Below, piece by piece: positions 1-11,502 of a stretch of 64,000 nt of DNA. Under the pieces are notes generated by a model, which searched no databases, was not told where the DNA came from, and saw nothing but the letters and a program-made list of their open reading frames with translations. The position numbers were made by a program, and so were the translations under genes. Each line of letters opens with the position of its first letter. Position 1 is the first letter of the stretch. The stretch comes from Notospermus geniculatus (Eukaryota > Nemertea > Pilidiophora > Heteronemertea > Lineidae): the NCBI GenBank assembly GCA_002633025.1, contig NMRB01000434.1, forward strand, positions 74,283-138,282, written 5' to 3'.

Positions 1-165
1 AGATCCATAGTAGGGGTACGCACCCCTTTTGGCCAACAAATCTGTGAAATCGACCATGAAATTCAGGAATTTGGAGCAAATCATTGAAATCCACTGCATA
101 TTTCAATGTCCCTAGCACAGAGTGCTCCCTTTTCCCATATCCTGGATCTGCCCCTGCTGAGGGTT
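1..165. repeat. Interspersed repeat R1, copy 1 (in DTL intron, cut by window edge)
   Basis: Shares the run CTTTTGGCCAACAAATCTGT, then the words ATCGACCATGAAATTC and GGAGCAAATCATTG, with copies at 9376-9535 and 35838-35996. The best copy (35838) is bounded by inverted GTGGATCCAGG and CCTGGATCCAC, so this is probably a small non-autonomous DNA transposon of about 160 bp. Confidence 0.7.
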
Positions 166-189
166 TAATTTAGATATGGTCCAACTCAC

Positions 190-1236
190 CTTTGAATAAA
201 GCTGTTGGATTTGATTTGTTTGTGTCATACAAACATACACACCCATCTTCGTCAGCTATGGCCAATACATTACTATGATTCTTCACTGAAATGAAAATGT
301 TGCATTAGAGTTCTCCCTCAGTATGATGTTCATCCAGATACCATAACGCATCTTGCCCAATGTTGGGGATTAATTTCCAAGACTGACTGATTGAAAGTCA
401 CTACAGATATCAGGCATGTGTAGTACACGTGACATCAATCTGACATCAATTAATAATACATTTCATATTTGGGAGAGGTAGGTACATCATGAGCTCACTG
501 ATTCCTCAGATGTAGAACTTCCAATTCAACAGGTAATAAACAAATCATTTTTGACTCAAGATGAAAAGGATGTCAAGACTGACAAGAGCGCGCATTAAAC
601 TAATTCACGAAAATTCACAACTATTAGGGGCCCTACCTTTGCAGAAAGAACAGGCAAATGGTGGGACCTCATTCTGAAATAAAATAAAATGGAACTAATT
701 CTTCCAAAGTCACATGGACTTTAAAATTGCATTGTACTGGTACTTGAACCATGGAAATACTTGACTGGGTTTGGACAGAAGTGATTTAATTATTTTTATT
801 ATTTTTATTATTAAAATTATTTTAATTGCATAGCAGTTAAAACTGCTATGCAATTAACTAACCCTACAGCCATCTACATGTACAGGCAATTAATTGGCAA
901 TTGCTGCTGTCTTACCCCATTATCCTGTCCTTCCACCATATGGTCATCCCATCTGTGACACTCAAAATTCTCAAGTAGAGAATGGACATCTATGTCCCTC
1001 TTGTAACCTGGAATTGGAAAAGGAAACAACCCAACCATGTAACCTCTACTCATACTGCCTGCCATGCCTGTGCAATCTGTGTATAGCGAATGTATTGTAA
1101 TAGGCCTAAGTAGTACTGTACATGCTGTCATGGCTGTGTGTCGACTGTGTTAGTGTGTACTGCAGTGTATGGCCATAAACCTACCGATTTCCCTGTAACT
1201 GGTATTTACAAGAAAGTTTTTTGCACTGGGAATCAT
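190..1236 (-). CDS. DTL: DTL/CDT2 (denticleless), 5' part, runs off left edge
   Basis: Substrate receptor of the CRL4-Cdt2 ubiquitin ligase, which destroys CDT1, p21 and SET8 on PCNA-loaded chromatin in S phase (family knowledge). Four coding exons are visible on the minus strand: 1236-1185, 1007-916, 673-637 and 285-190, with acceptor AG and donor GTAGGT, GTAAGA, GTAGGG and GTGAGT, and splice phases that join without a break. The 92 residues start MIPSAKNFLVNTSYREIG and include VHSLLENFEC, NEVPPFACSF and NVLAIADEDGCVCLYDT. These line up with the N-terminus of human DTL (LQSLLTGYQC, VPVPPFGCTF, HVLAVANEEGFVRLYNT). The last is the first blade of the WD40 propeller. The remaining propeller and the C-terminal tail lie left of the window. 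The start codon was chosen because its exon gives the correct phase and a good donor. The assignment rests on short matches, but four consecutive ones in the right order. Confidence 0.9.
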
Positions 1237-1698
1237 TTCTGATTTGTTTTATCAACTACTGACTCATTGATCAAAGAGTGATATATCGTGATTGTTTCAG
1301 AAATACAAAAATCGAGTGAGCAGTCTGCCTGTTTCCAGTTCGTTGTTTTGGACCGGTGTGAGTGGCACGCTGGATTTTCGCGCCAACTGACGTCAAATTC
1401 TTTTCCAGGAAATGATATATATTAAATAATTTTTATTTTTGTCATAAAGAACTGAACTATTTGTTCAATCTTTGCTTTAATAAATAGCAACTTTAAAATA
1501 ACTAATGAGAAAAATTGCAATATCAATTTCTCGTTGATGCGAGAGGCCGGTGTCGCCATGTCACATTCTAGAACATTGTAGAACTCGTGGAGACGACGTG
1601 AAAATCGGGTTTACAAATCCACTAACATCCTCTTTATTTCGTCTTTTGAGATCGAGAAAACGTTTCATTGATTAGGAGTGCTGTGACATCATTTCAAA
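1237..1698. promoter_or_regulatory. Bidirectional promoter between DTL and CCT4
   Basis: The 462 bp between the two divergent start codons must hold both 5' UTRs and both promoters. It contains an E2F-type site, TTTTCGCGCC (1375-1384), followed three bases later by a perfect CRE palindrome, TGACGTCA (1388-1395). There is no clear TATA box at a fixed distance from either start. DTL is a known E2F target in mammals, so the E2F site is expected for it. Whether it also drives CCT4 is inference. Confidence 0.7.
1375..1395. promoter_or_regulatory. E2F-type site and adjacent CRE palindrome
   Basis: TTTTCGCGCC matches the E2F consensus TTTSSCGC, and TGACGTCA is the full ATF/CREB palindrome. They lie 138 bp upstream of the DTL start codon and about 300 bp upstream of the CCT4 start codon. 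The match is seen in sequence. Function is inferred. Confidence 0.6.
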
Positions 1699-4600
1699 AT
1701 GCCCGGTCAGGTGGCAAAAATGCAAGGCAAAAAGTCTGAATATCAGGATAAAGACAAGCCTAGTCAAATTCGCTACAGCAACATCACTGCTGCAAAGGGT
1801 ACGTACACATATTGCATGTATTGTACACATAGGCCTAGGCCCTACTGTACACAGGCGAACGTACATAGAAAACTGGAATGCGCATAGGCCTAGGCCTATA
1901 CATGCCTGGCGGAAGCCATGCATGAATGCAGGGCAAGTCTTCAATTCAAGTGAAAGCCGGTGAAACCCGAAACTAAACTAAGGCAACAACCAACAATGAC
2001 GACCCGACCAACCAACCAAGCCAAACGCAAAGAAAGGAAGGCCGCTCCGTCATGCTCTGCCGTGATGCTGCGCCACCCACTCGGCCACTCTCTCTCCACT
2101 GCTCATGACAAACAGCAGCCAAGGCAAAGCCAGCCTTTTTATGTACCAGTTAGATCGACGCTTTATAAACCTTGTTTTGTAATTCCAGCTGTTGCAGATG
2201 CCATCCGTACAAGTCTTGGCCCCAGAGGCATGGATAAAATGGTTGGTTCTTTTGTTTTCATTGTACTGTGATGGGAAATTTACTGAGGGCTTTTGCTGTA
2301 GATATTGCCTGTTCTAGAAAAAAAAATGTCTGTCCTGAAGTCTGTTCTGGCTTACTCCCCTCAGTCTCTGAAATGTTCCTTCATTGTTTCAGTGTGATGG
2401 TGTGATCTGCACTGTATGACTCTAACCATGGAGGTATATTTATTATACCTCCATGCTCTAACTAACAAGTTATCAATACTTGTTATTTTTCTTCAGATCC
2501 AGTCCGGTAAAGGTGATGTTACAATCACAAATGATGGTGCCACTATTTTGAAGGAGATGCAAGTGCTCCATCCGGCTGCAAAGATGGTAAACACTTTATT
2601 GTTTCAATTCTTTTACATTTGCATTATCCTCTTGTAATTGTACCTGTCAGTGGTGTTGGTTGAATGATGAAAAGAAGTCCAATGTGTTGGCATCCAGGTG
2701 TGTAATGGTAATTCATTACATCATGTGGCTCTGTCAGGCGTGGCGTACGGGAGCTGAATGCTTCATTGCTTGAGGTGTATTCCCTTTCCACAACATTGGA
2801 GAATAACCATGTCCCCTGTCTCAGGACGGGTGAGGGCTGAGTCTTGTATATTCCATAACCTTCCCATAGTCACTATGTGGCGATGACTGGGGAGACAAAC
2901 CATGCAAGATACAAGTTCTGTTGCATATTTTGATTGTGATTTTCCCGGGTGATTTTCTTCGAAGATTCTTTAGTCACTTAGGTTTAATGTAAAGGATCCA
3001 ATGTGTTGACATCCAGGTGTGTAATGTTAATTCATTACATCACATGGCTCTGCCAGGTGTGGCGTATGGGAGCTGAATGCTTATTGCTTGAGGTGTATTC
3101 CCTTTCCACAACGGCCGTGTTCGGAAAGCTTCCCCGAGGAAATTTCTTCCCCGAGCTTCGGGGAATGTGAGCATGCCCAGTGAAGGCGAATTTCCGAACG
3201 ATATTTGCGCTTCCTCGGGGAAAGGTACTACTGTGGGTTGCAGGCGTGAAATATTCCACGTTTAGCCAATCAGCATGTCGGCTTGGAACGAAAACCGAAA
3301 TGCATGCCGGGAGTTTCCCCAAGTGAGCGACTCGGCGAGTCGCTCACTTCGGCCAGGCTCGAGGAAGCCTTGGCAGCCTGCCAAATACCTTACCGAACGC
3401 TCTCCCGCTTCCCCGAGCCTCCCCGAGGAAGCTTTCCGAACACGCTAAACATTGGAGAATAACCATGTCCCCTGTCTCAGGACGGGTGAGGGCTGAGTCT
3501 TGTATATTCCATAACCTTCCCATAGTCACTATGTGGCCATGACTGGGGAGACTAACCATGCAAGATACAAGTTCTGTTGCATATTGTGATACCAATTTCT
3601 TCAAGTTTCCATGGTCTTTGGGGTCGATCTAATGTAAGAGACCCAATGTGTTGACATCCAGGTGTGTAATGGTAATACATTACCTCACATGGCTCTGTCA
3701 GGTGTGGCGTATGGGAGCTGAACGCTTATTGCTTGAGGTGTATTCCCTTTCCACAACATTGGAGAATAATCATGTCCCCTGTCTCTTGGCGGGTGAGGGC
3801 TGAGTCTTGTATATTCCATAACCTTCCCATAGTCACTATGTGGCCATGAATGGGGAGACTAACCATGCAAGATACAAGTTCATATGTTGATTGATTTCTT
3901 TCAAAATTCCACGGTCTTCAGCTCTAACTATACATGTAGATGGCTTTTAATGTGTTGACATCGATGTGGCTTTGTCAATTTCTGAAGATTATACTGTATA
4001 TCGCAAATGCATTTACATGTATTTTCAGTTGGTTGAGCTGTCAAAGGCCCAAGATGTTGAAGCTGGAGATGGTACCACCTCCGTTGTTGTAATTGCTGGA
4101 AGTCTTCTTGATGCAAGCCAGAAGTTACTTGCCAAAGGGATCCACCCAACGACAATTTCAGAATCTTTCCAAAATGCTGCAGCTAAGGCGTGTGAAATAC
4201 TGGAAGAAAATGCTTCAAAGTTGAAGCTGAGTGACAGGGAAACCCTGTTGAAAAGTGCTTCTACTTCTCTCAATTCAAAGGTACATACCGTGTAGAAAGC
4301 TTTGTTATCTCTTGATCTATTGCACTGCACTATCCAGTTGAATTAGAGTGTACCAGCAGCAAGCAGCGGGAAATCGTATAACTTCAAACATATTCTATGA
4401 ACACATTTCAACAGTAAATGCGATCCTTTTCTTTGGTTGATTTCTTGTCGGAATTGTCACTGTTCATACCTTTTCAATTTCAGGTGGTCTCCCAATATTC
4501 AAGCATATTGTCTCCCATCTCAGTAGATGCTGTCTTAAAGGTTATAGACCCAGCCACTGCCACCAATGTAGATCTAAATGATATCAGAGTAATCAAGAAA

Positions 4601-7600
4601 TTAGGGTAAGTGAGAGTACAATACTGTTTGAGGGGCTTCTTGCCCTGTAAGTGCCTTATGGAGGAGAGTGGATACGCTGAAGACTTGTCTTGACTGGCAA
4701 GTGGCATTAATGATGATTAACACAGACCTGTTCTGCATATTACCTGAAGACAATCTAAGAATCTGAAATGCCGCTAATCTTCATAACTCATTGACGAGTA
4801 TTCTTTGGCATGTTCGAAATGTATGGTTATTTCATTTCAGTGGAACTGTAGAAGACACGGAACTTATAGATGGTGTTGTGTTTAATCAAAAAACTGCCGG
4901 AGCTGGTCCTAATAGAGTAGAAAAAGCAAAGATTGGCCTGATCCAGTTCTGTTTATCACCACCAAAGACAGATGTAAGTGGTTGTTTCCAGTTCAGTACT
5001 TTGAGAACTCCATCCTTGTGTTGTGATGCATGTTACAAGTATCTGCCATGTTGGAAAGAACGCTGCATTATATCGTTGACTTCTGTGATAAAATGTAGCT
5101 GAATTTGACTTGAAGAAGTTACATTGGCATTGCTTTAGTTGTTTTTTTTTAAAATTAGAGTTAGAAAAGAGTGGTGTAACTCTACAGTTATGTCGTCATA
5201 TTTCAGATGGAGAATGAAGTCATAGTATCCGATTATGCCCAGATGGACCGGGTTTTGAAAGAAGAACGACAGTACATATTGAACATAGTAAAACAAGTAA
5301 AGAAAGCTGGTTGTAATGTACTTCTTATTCAAAAGTCTATCCTCAGGTAAGAAAATGAAAACCTCTGCAGAACATTGGTTCAGACAAAACAATGCTTATA
5401 CGTTAGTGGAGACGTCAACCCATTAAGTTTCTGAGCTTTCTTTCCGTTTGAGTTGACTGATAAATGCAATGTTCTACATTAATGATGATCAACACAGACC
5501 TGTTCTGCCTGTATATGTGGAGAATATTAAATTCTTCTGAAATGTAGAATTCATTGAATATGTGGATGTTCTTGGTCTGTTTTGTTGTGGCCATTTTACC
5601 CAATGCTTCCATTTCTTTTCAGGGATGCTATAAATGACCTTGCACTTCATTTCTTGAACAAAATGAAGATCATGGTTCTGAAGGATATTGAAAGAGAAGA
5701 CATTGATTTCCTGTGCAAGGTATGTGTTTGGATCTGAATTCATGTCTACAATAGACACCTCTCAGAACAAGTGCCAGAACTGACCAGTTGTCACTGATTT
5801 AAGTGACAAGAGTTGAGAAAATTTGCTGAGCTGGAACTTATTCCAAGAAGTGCCAGAGGTCTAAAGAGATGGCCAGTTGGAAAATGATTGATTGAATGGC
5901 CATTCGTTACAAGCAGTATTCTTGTTCTCTTCTCAACTGGAATTTCCTGACCTGAAATTATGTCCAGTCAGATTCTGATCGGTGATATCTCCTTCCCATT
6001 GCAGACTCTAGGATGTAAGCCAATAGCCAGCATAGACCATTTCACACCAGAGATGTTGGGTTCTGCAGAATTGATTGAAGAGTCTCAGACTGGGAGTAGT
6101 AAGATTGTAAAGGTGAGTGCATCACGTCTTGAATGGTTTTCAGTTTTGAAAGATGTCAGATAACATTGTTCTTGGAAAGATGATATTATGTAGAACAGTG
6201 TAAACGAAGGTTGAAACCAGCCCAAGTTATGGGTCGCTTGTAATGTTCTAGAAGTTAATCAAGAAAAATCTGCATCTTTTTCTAGGCTACTGGTGTTGCC
6301 AATCCTGGTAGAACTCTGTCAATCCTCGTACGTGGTTCAAACAAATTAGTACTTGAAGAAGCTGCCAGATCAATCCATGATGCCTTGTGCGTCATTCGGT
6401 GTTTGGTCAAGAAGAGGTGAGTAGTTGAGTGTTGTTCTGTTGCTACACTTTCTTGCTTTTGCAACGAAGAGTTGCTCACCCAATGTGTTGACATCCAAGT
6501 GTGTAATGGTAATTCATTACATCACATGGCTCTGTCAGACGTGGCGTACGGGAGCTGAATTCTTCATTGCTTGAGGTGTATTCCCTTTCCACAACATTGG
6601 AGAATAACCATGTCCCCTGTCTCAGGACGGGTGAGGGCTGAGTCTTGTATATTCCATAACCTTCCCATAGTCGCTATGTGGCCATGACTGGGGAGATAAA
6701 CCATGCAAGATACATTTTCCGCTGAATGTTTTGATTGTGATTTCTTTCATTACCCCTTGATAATTTTGTTCTAACATAAAGGACCCAATGTGTTGACATC
6801 CAGGTGTGTAATGGTAATACATTACATCATGTGGCTCTGTCAGGGGTGGCGTATGGGAGCTGAACGCTTATTGCTTGAGGTGTATTACCTTTCCACAACA
6901 TTGGAGAGTAACCATGTCCCCTGTCTCAGGACGGGTGAGGGCTGAGTCTTGTATATTCCATAACCTTCCCATAGTCACTATGTGGCGATGACTGGGGAGA
7001 CAAACCATGCAAGATACAAGTTCTGTTGCATATTTTGATTGTGATTTTCCCGGGTGATTTTCTTCGAAGATTCTTTAGTCACTTAGGTTTAATGTAAAGG
7101 ATCCAATGTGTTGACATCCAGGTGTGTAATGTTAATTCATTACATCACATGGCTCTGTCAGGTGTGGCGTATGGGAGCTGAACGCTTATTGCTTGAGGTG
7201 TATTCCCTTTCCACAACATTGGAGAATAACCATGTCCCCTGTCTCAGGACGGGCGAGGGCTGAGTCTTGTATATTCCATAACCTTCCCATAGTCACTATG
7301 TGGCCATGACTGGGGAGACTAACCATGCAAGATACAATTTCCACTACAGATTTTGAATGTGATTTTCTTCGAAGATTCTTTAGTCTCTTTGGTACATTTA
7401 TAGTGTACTGGTACCGGTACATGTGAAGGATCCAATGTAATGACATCCTTGTGTGTAATGGTAATACATTACATCGCATGGCTCTGTCAGGCGTGGCGTA
7501 CGGGAGCTGAATGCTTCTTTGCTTGAGGTGTATTCCCTTTCCACAACATTGGAGAATAACCATGTCCCCTGTCTCAGGACGGGCGAGGGCTGAGTCTTGT

Positions 7601-8523
7601 ATATTCCATAACCTTCCCATAGTCACTGTGTGGCCATGACTGGGGAGACTAACCATGCAAGATACATTCATACCAATCATAGTTCTCTTAGGTCATCATC
7701 CATTTTGTAGTGGTTTGTGCAGAAGTCTAAGAATCTAATGTTTTGTTTTGTAGGGCTTTAATTGCTGGTGGTGGTGCTCCAGAAACAGAACTTGCCCTAC
7801 AGCTGATGAAATACTCCACAACCCTCACAGGAATGGAGCAGTACTGTTTCCGGGCCTTTGCAGACGCATTGGAAATCATCCCTTTCACCTTAGCTGAGAA
7901 CGCCGGGTTGAACCCGATCGCTACAGTGACTGAGCTCAGGAACAAACACGCACAAGGAGAGAAGACTGCTGGAATCAATGTTAGAAAGGTAAATATCCAT
8001 GAGATCTGTACGTCTGTGACTGCTTTAAATGTGTTGTATAACATCCTTAAACTTTGAGAGAAGTTGCAGTTATAGTTGCTTCCTCAATCAGAAGTAAGCA
8101 AGAAGGATATCGACTGATGCAGAATGACAAACATTCCCAGAAAACTCAGTCAGATCTTATTATTGTACAAGGGTAATTCACTTCTTAGGTAAGCCTGGCA
8201 TTGAGCTTAACACAAGGACAGAAAGTTTGACGCATTTGTTCATTTCAGGGTTGCATCACCAACATCCTTGAGGAGAATGTTGTCCAGCCTCTGCTGGTGT
8301 CTACCAGTGCCATTTCACTTGCTACAGAAACCATTAGGAGTATCCTGAAGATTGATGACATTGTAAGTATACTGTTCTATTCAATTTCATTAACTGTGGT
8401 GTGGAAAACGCTGGCATCTGAGGGACATTCACTCTATCACAGCCTGTTTTAATATTGGGTCATGTTGGTTGTTGACCATTTCTCTTCTCATTACAGGTCA
8501 ATACAGTTGGACGACATGGTTAG
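1699..8523 (+). CDS. CCT4: CCT4, T-complex protein 1 subunit delta (TRiC/CCT chaperonin)
   Basis: Subunit of the cytosolic two-ring TRiC chaperonin that folds actin, tubulin and many WD40 proteins using ATP. Thirteen coding exons: 1699-1798, 2189-2241, 2497-2586, 4029-4280, 4484-4605, 4841-4973, 5207-5346, 5623-5719, 6005-6112, 6286-6416, 7754-7988, 8249-8362 and 8497-8523 (stop TAG). They total 1602 nt, 533 aa (human 539). Group II chaperonin nucleotide motifs are present: LGPRGMDKM (43-51), NDGAT (63-67), EAGDGTTS (92-99) and IAGGGAPE (412-419). Delta identity comes from long near-identical stretches such as [19 protein letters not shown] and [16 protein letters not shown]. The start ATG lies in a short first exon as in other CCT4 genes. 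The C-terminus ends VNTVGRHG, unlike human VNTR. Introns 3 and 10 hold related repeat arrays (see repeats). All phases agree. Confidence 0.98.
2679..3985. repeat. Array A of a ~310-bp tandem repeat in CCT4 intron 3
   Basis: Unit starts (CCAATGTGTTG) lie at 2679, 2998 and 3643, with a truncated fourth near 3947 that ends just before exon 4. Each unit holds a palindromic core GTAATGgtaattCATTAC, the word CATGGCTCTGTCAGG, and GTGAGGGCTGAGTCTTGTAT. The second unit is split by the transposon at 3113-3447. Removing that insert brings the spacing back to about 307 bp. Confidence 0.9.
3113..3447. mobile_element. MITE nested in repeat array A
   Basis: This 335-bp insert has ~26-bp terminal inverted repeats (GTGTTCGGAAAGCTTCC at the left, its complement GGAAGCTTTCCGAACAC at the right). 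It splits one repeat unit at CCACAAC/ATTGGAG, with AAC on both sides (3110-3112 and 3448-3450). Sister units give the empty site CCACAACATTGGAG. A 3-bp target duplication and ends beginning GGCC suggest a PIF/Harbinger-like non-autonomous element. The superfamily is inference. No transposase is encoded. Confidence 0.85.
6480..7667. repeat. Array B of the same ~310-bp repeat in CCT4 intron 10
   Basis: Four units start at 6480, 6785, 7103 and 7432. About 130 bp spanning 7018-7155 (TTTTCCCGGGTGATTTTCTT onward) is almost identical to 2922-3052 in array A. The open frame on the minus strand here is only the repeat read through twice and is not a gene. Confidence 0.9.
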
Positions 8524-9090
8524 AAGAACAATTCAACAACTTTGGGAACAACCCTCACACTCTAGCATCGTGATGGACGTAGCCTTATTCTCATTGTGCA
8601 TATCAAGCCATTTCTAACTGCACCGACTGGAATGCATGGACTTACTTACCTCTGTTATGGCATGGATCTTGGATTGGAGTCGGTCAGTTTTGGATCAAGT
8701 GCAACCCTTTGTAGAAGTCTTTTCTTTGCCTATTTGATGGTTGTCCCTTCGCCATAATTCTGCTTGAACTGTTGGAGGTCGTCCCCAGTCTGAGCCTGCC
8801 TATTGGGGGTTCCATCTCCCAGCATCAGGCAGAACACTCCTTAGAGATACACTCAATTAGGATGTGCTGATTGCAGATGGTTTTCTCAGTAATGAGATAA
8901 TTGAAGTAAATTGTACTCTGTACAAGGATGTGATATTGGTAAACTGATAGTTAATGTGTGCTTGTTACTTTACAAACTCTGACTAGCTTTTTGTACAATT
9001 TTTTTGAAAAATGTGTAATGTATGTGTATCTATTTCAGTTAAAATTGGTGTAAAAAATCAGTGATAATAAATCCAACTCACTGACAATGC
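8524..9090 (+). other. CCT4: CCT4 3' UTR with poly(A) signal at 9066-9071
   Basis: Between the TAG stop and an AATAAA hexamer (9066-9071) there is no other gene. This hexamer is the first full AATAAA downstream of the stop, giving a 3' UTR of about 560 nt. The cleavage site itself cannot be read from sequence. Confidence 0.6.
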
Positions 9091-9375
9091 TGCAATTGGT
9101 TGCTTTCTTAGTTTCATTGTTGTGTGCATTGATCATATCTGCAGATACGAAGTGGCCTTCACATGTCCAATTCCAAAAAGGCTGCTGCAACACTGATTTC
9201 AACATATCGGCAATTCATAATGCAGCTGTTACTGTAGAGTGCAGTCATCGTTCAAAAGGTGGCAGCACAGAGAGGTGCATCAATCTGTCGAAACTGCCTG
9301 ATATGCATGTGGTGATCTGTAGGCCTATCTGTGTGTATGCTACTGGACTAGCCAATTGGATTACAAACCCACAGA

Positions 9376-9535
9376 GAGGGGCCCTGTGCCCGTGCGCTCG
9401 CCTCCCCTTTTTGGCCAACATCTGTAAAATCGACCATGAAATTCTGAAATATGGAGCAAATCATTGGAAGTCCCTGCAGATTTCACTATTTATAGCACAG
9501 GGTGCCCCTTCCCAAATCCTGGATCCTCCCCTCCA
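9376..9535. repeat. Interspersed repeat R1, copy 2
   Basis: Same family as 1-165 and 35838-35996: CCCCTTTTTGGCCAACA, ATCGACCATGAAATTC, GGAGCAAATCATTGG and a terminal CCTGGATCC. It lies just beyond the CCT4 poly(A) signal. Confidence 0.75.
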
Positions 9536-9542
9536 ATCCATA

Positions 9543-9865
9543 TGTCCGTCCATCACATGGGACAGTAAGATGTGGTAAAGTCTGGCAACATCTATCTTTG
9601 ACCTAATGGAATGCGGAAGCTAGGAAATTGATCGTTGGATTTTCCATGGACCTTTAATCACACGCGGCTATTGAATGACCGGTGGACAACGCGAACAATC
9701 GGGGAACGACCACAAGTGATCGACAGGCATGATTATAAACCGCAAAGCTGTGTCACATTACATGACTTCCGCATTCCATTAGGTCGAAGATAGATGTTGC
9801 CAGACTTTACCTTGTACATTGTGTCTTTGCAAGGGCAAGTAAAAGACCCCATCCAAGTGAAGAAC
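9543..9865 (+). repeat. SINE family 2, 5'-truncated copy interrupted by a MITE
   Basis: The flanks of the MITE at 9574-9811 read CATCACATGGGACAGTAAG on the left and TTTGCAAGGGCAAGTAAAAG on the right. Both halves are the complement of one continuous body in the copies at 31042-31228 and 53941-54106. The tRNA-like head is missing here. Confidence 0.75.
9574..9811. mobile_element. MITE with 46-bp inverted repeats inside a SINE
   Basis: The left end GGTAAAGTCTGGCAACATCT (9574 onward) is repeated as its complement at the right end (AGATGTTGCCAGACTTTACC, ending 9811). The arms match over about 46 bp with one or two differences. The interior is about 145 bp without coding potential. No clear target duplication is visible. 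Confidence 0.85.
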
Positions 9866-10668
9866 ATGAGTAGCTTGAGATGGGCATACCAGTGCCAATA
9901 ATGCTATGGCTTCGGCCCCAACGGAAAAATCAAATCAATCGGACCTCCTGCTCTCAGCAATGGTTTTTTGTCGGGGTTGGCCAGGAATTGCATACTCAGC
10001 TCAGCTCAGGCCATTTAGATCAATTGTTGACACCCTTTGCATTCAACAGTATTGCCAGTGGGCACCAGCCTCAGTCCCCCCCCCCATCTGATATCACATG
10101 TATCATTTGTGTAAAAACAAGGAGATTGCAATGGAATGACTGATTATTTGAATGTATAGGCCTACTCTTTCCTATACAACACTTTCAGCAACAGCTGGCG
10201 CCCTTATCGCAATATCTTCGCTGAGGCTTCTGTGGTGCTAGCAGACGACAGGTTGTTTCGCCACGATCTGCTCCGAGAAAGGCCGAGTCGTTCCGAATGG
10301 TCGTGGTGACGGCGGCGGGAAGTTTTGATTTCGCAATTTTCTCGTCATGTGTTACATTCACTTGGCGTCGGCTTCATTCCTGCACGATACTCGGTTCGGA
10401 TATAGGAAGATATATGAGAAAATCCTTCAAGAAGTGGCAAAGCTGCTTGATATCAATCAAATAACAGTGAACCGTCCGACACTTACTCGATGTTTCGTCG
10501 AATCGAACGGGGATACTGCGCGGATTTTGCAGATGAAATTCTTGTGAGGAATTCTGATAAAGATTGTAAAATGTGATTGTCACCAACGATTTCGTCCCAG
10601 TTTCCATATTTAATAGGCCCTTAAATGGTGTTGATATGTTTTGGACCCTCCCGTCAACTCCGTGGAAT

Positions 10669-10815
10669 GCGAGGTTGAAGACGAGGTCAACTCTGTTGAA
10701 GGCGAGGTTCTTCTGTTGAAGGCGAGGTTCTTCTGTTGAAAGCGAGGTTCTTCTCTGTTGAAGGCGAGGTTCTTCTCTGTTGAAGGCGAGGTTCTTCTCT
10801 GTTGAAGGCGAGGTC
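10669..10815. repeat. Minisatellite, 20-22-bp unit
   Basis: Six to seven head-to-tail copies of GTTGAAGGCGAGGTTCTTCT, with or without an extra CT. The unit length alternates between 20 and 22 bp. The first units are diverged. Confidence 0.9.
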
Positions 10816-10990
10816 AGCCTTCAAGTCTTTTCGTCCGCAGTAAGTTCGCTAAATATCTTGTCTCGGGTGGTGCCCTCCCCCCTCGGCACCTCCTTCTGTC
10901 TATCCGCTCGACCACGCACCGCAACCCGCGGCTGCGGATTGTTTTTCCTAACCGGTATAGATTCCTAACAACCAGTATATCCGTTACGAA

Positions 10991-11075
10991 GTGTAAGGGT
11001 TAGGGTCAGGGTTAGTGTTGGGTGTAGATCTAGTATTAGGATTAAGATTAAGAGTAGGATTAGGAGTAGCTTTTG
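10991..11075. repeat. Degenerate telomere-like tract
   Basis: Starts AAGGGTTAGGGTCAGGGTTA and decays into repeated ATTAGGATTAAGA words. Probably a replication-slippage tract or a relic of telomeric repeat. Confidence 0.5.
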
Positions 11076-11502
11076 CTATACAGGTTAGGAAAAAAGTTGG
11101 TCGTAATGGATATAGGGGAAAAAAGTTCACGACCCGGCGGCTCGCTGCAGACATCGACAAGGCAGGGAACGACCACCGTGAAATAATACTGGATAGTTCC
11201 CCCAATACCGCTCAGTATACAAATCTATAATTATCATTGATATTGAGGTGGCGGACAAGGGCCTATTTTCCACGCCTACCATGTCCATGATCTTCATTCG
11301 TGAATATCAGTTATACGCGCGTGAACTTCGCCAGGAATCCGCCCCTGGTATCCGCTCCCATTCATGGCGATTTCATACACTCTAGAGCGGTATTGGGGGA
11401 ACTGTCCAGTATCAGGGCTGATAGGGATCTTGGTTTTTACTATTCCATCGCCAAGAGCGACGGCACTGTCTGTCTTTACAGCGGGTTTGGCGTCTGCACA
11501 CC

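Noticed and set aside
7186-7680. 164-codon minus-strand open frame
   Set aside because: It is the CCT4 intronic repeat unit read through twice, with the same peptide words appearing in each unit. It lies inside an intron and has no splice or homology support.
9087-9578. 163-codon plus-strand frame after CCT4
   Set aside because: Begins at the CCT4 poly(A) region and runs through repeat R1 and a SINE into a MITE. No homology.
10190-10550. CpG-rich stretch with a 66-codon frame, possible extra gene or alternative promoter
   Set aside because: No recognisable protein and no downstream exon. CpG richness alone is not enough.
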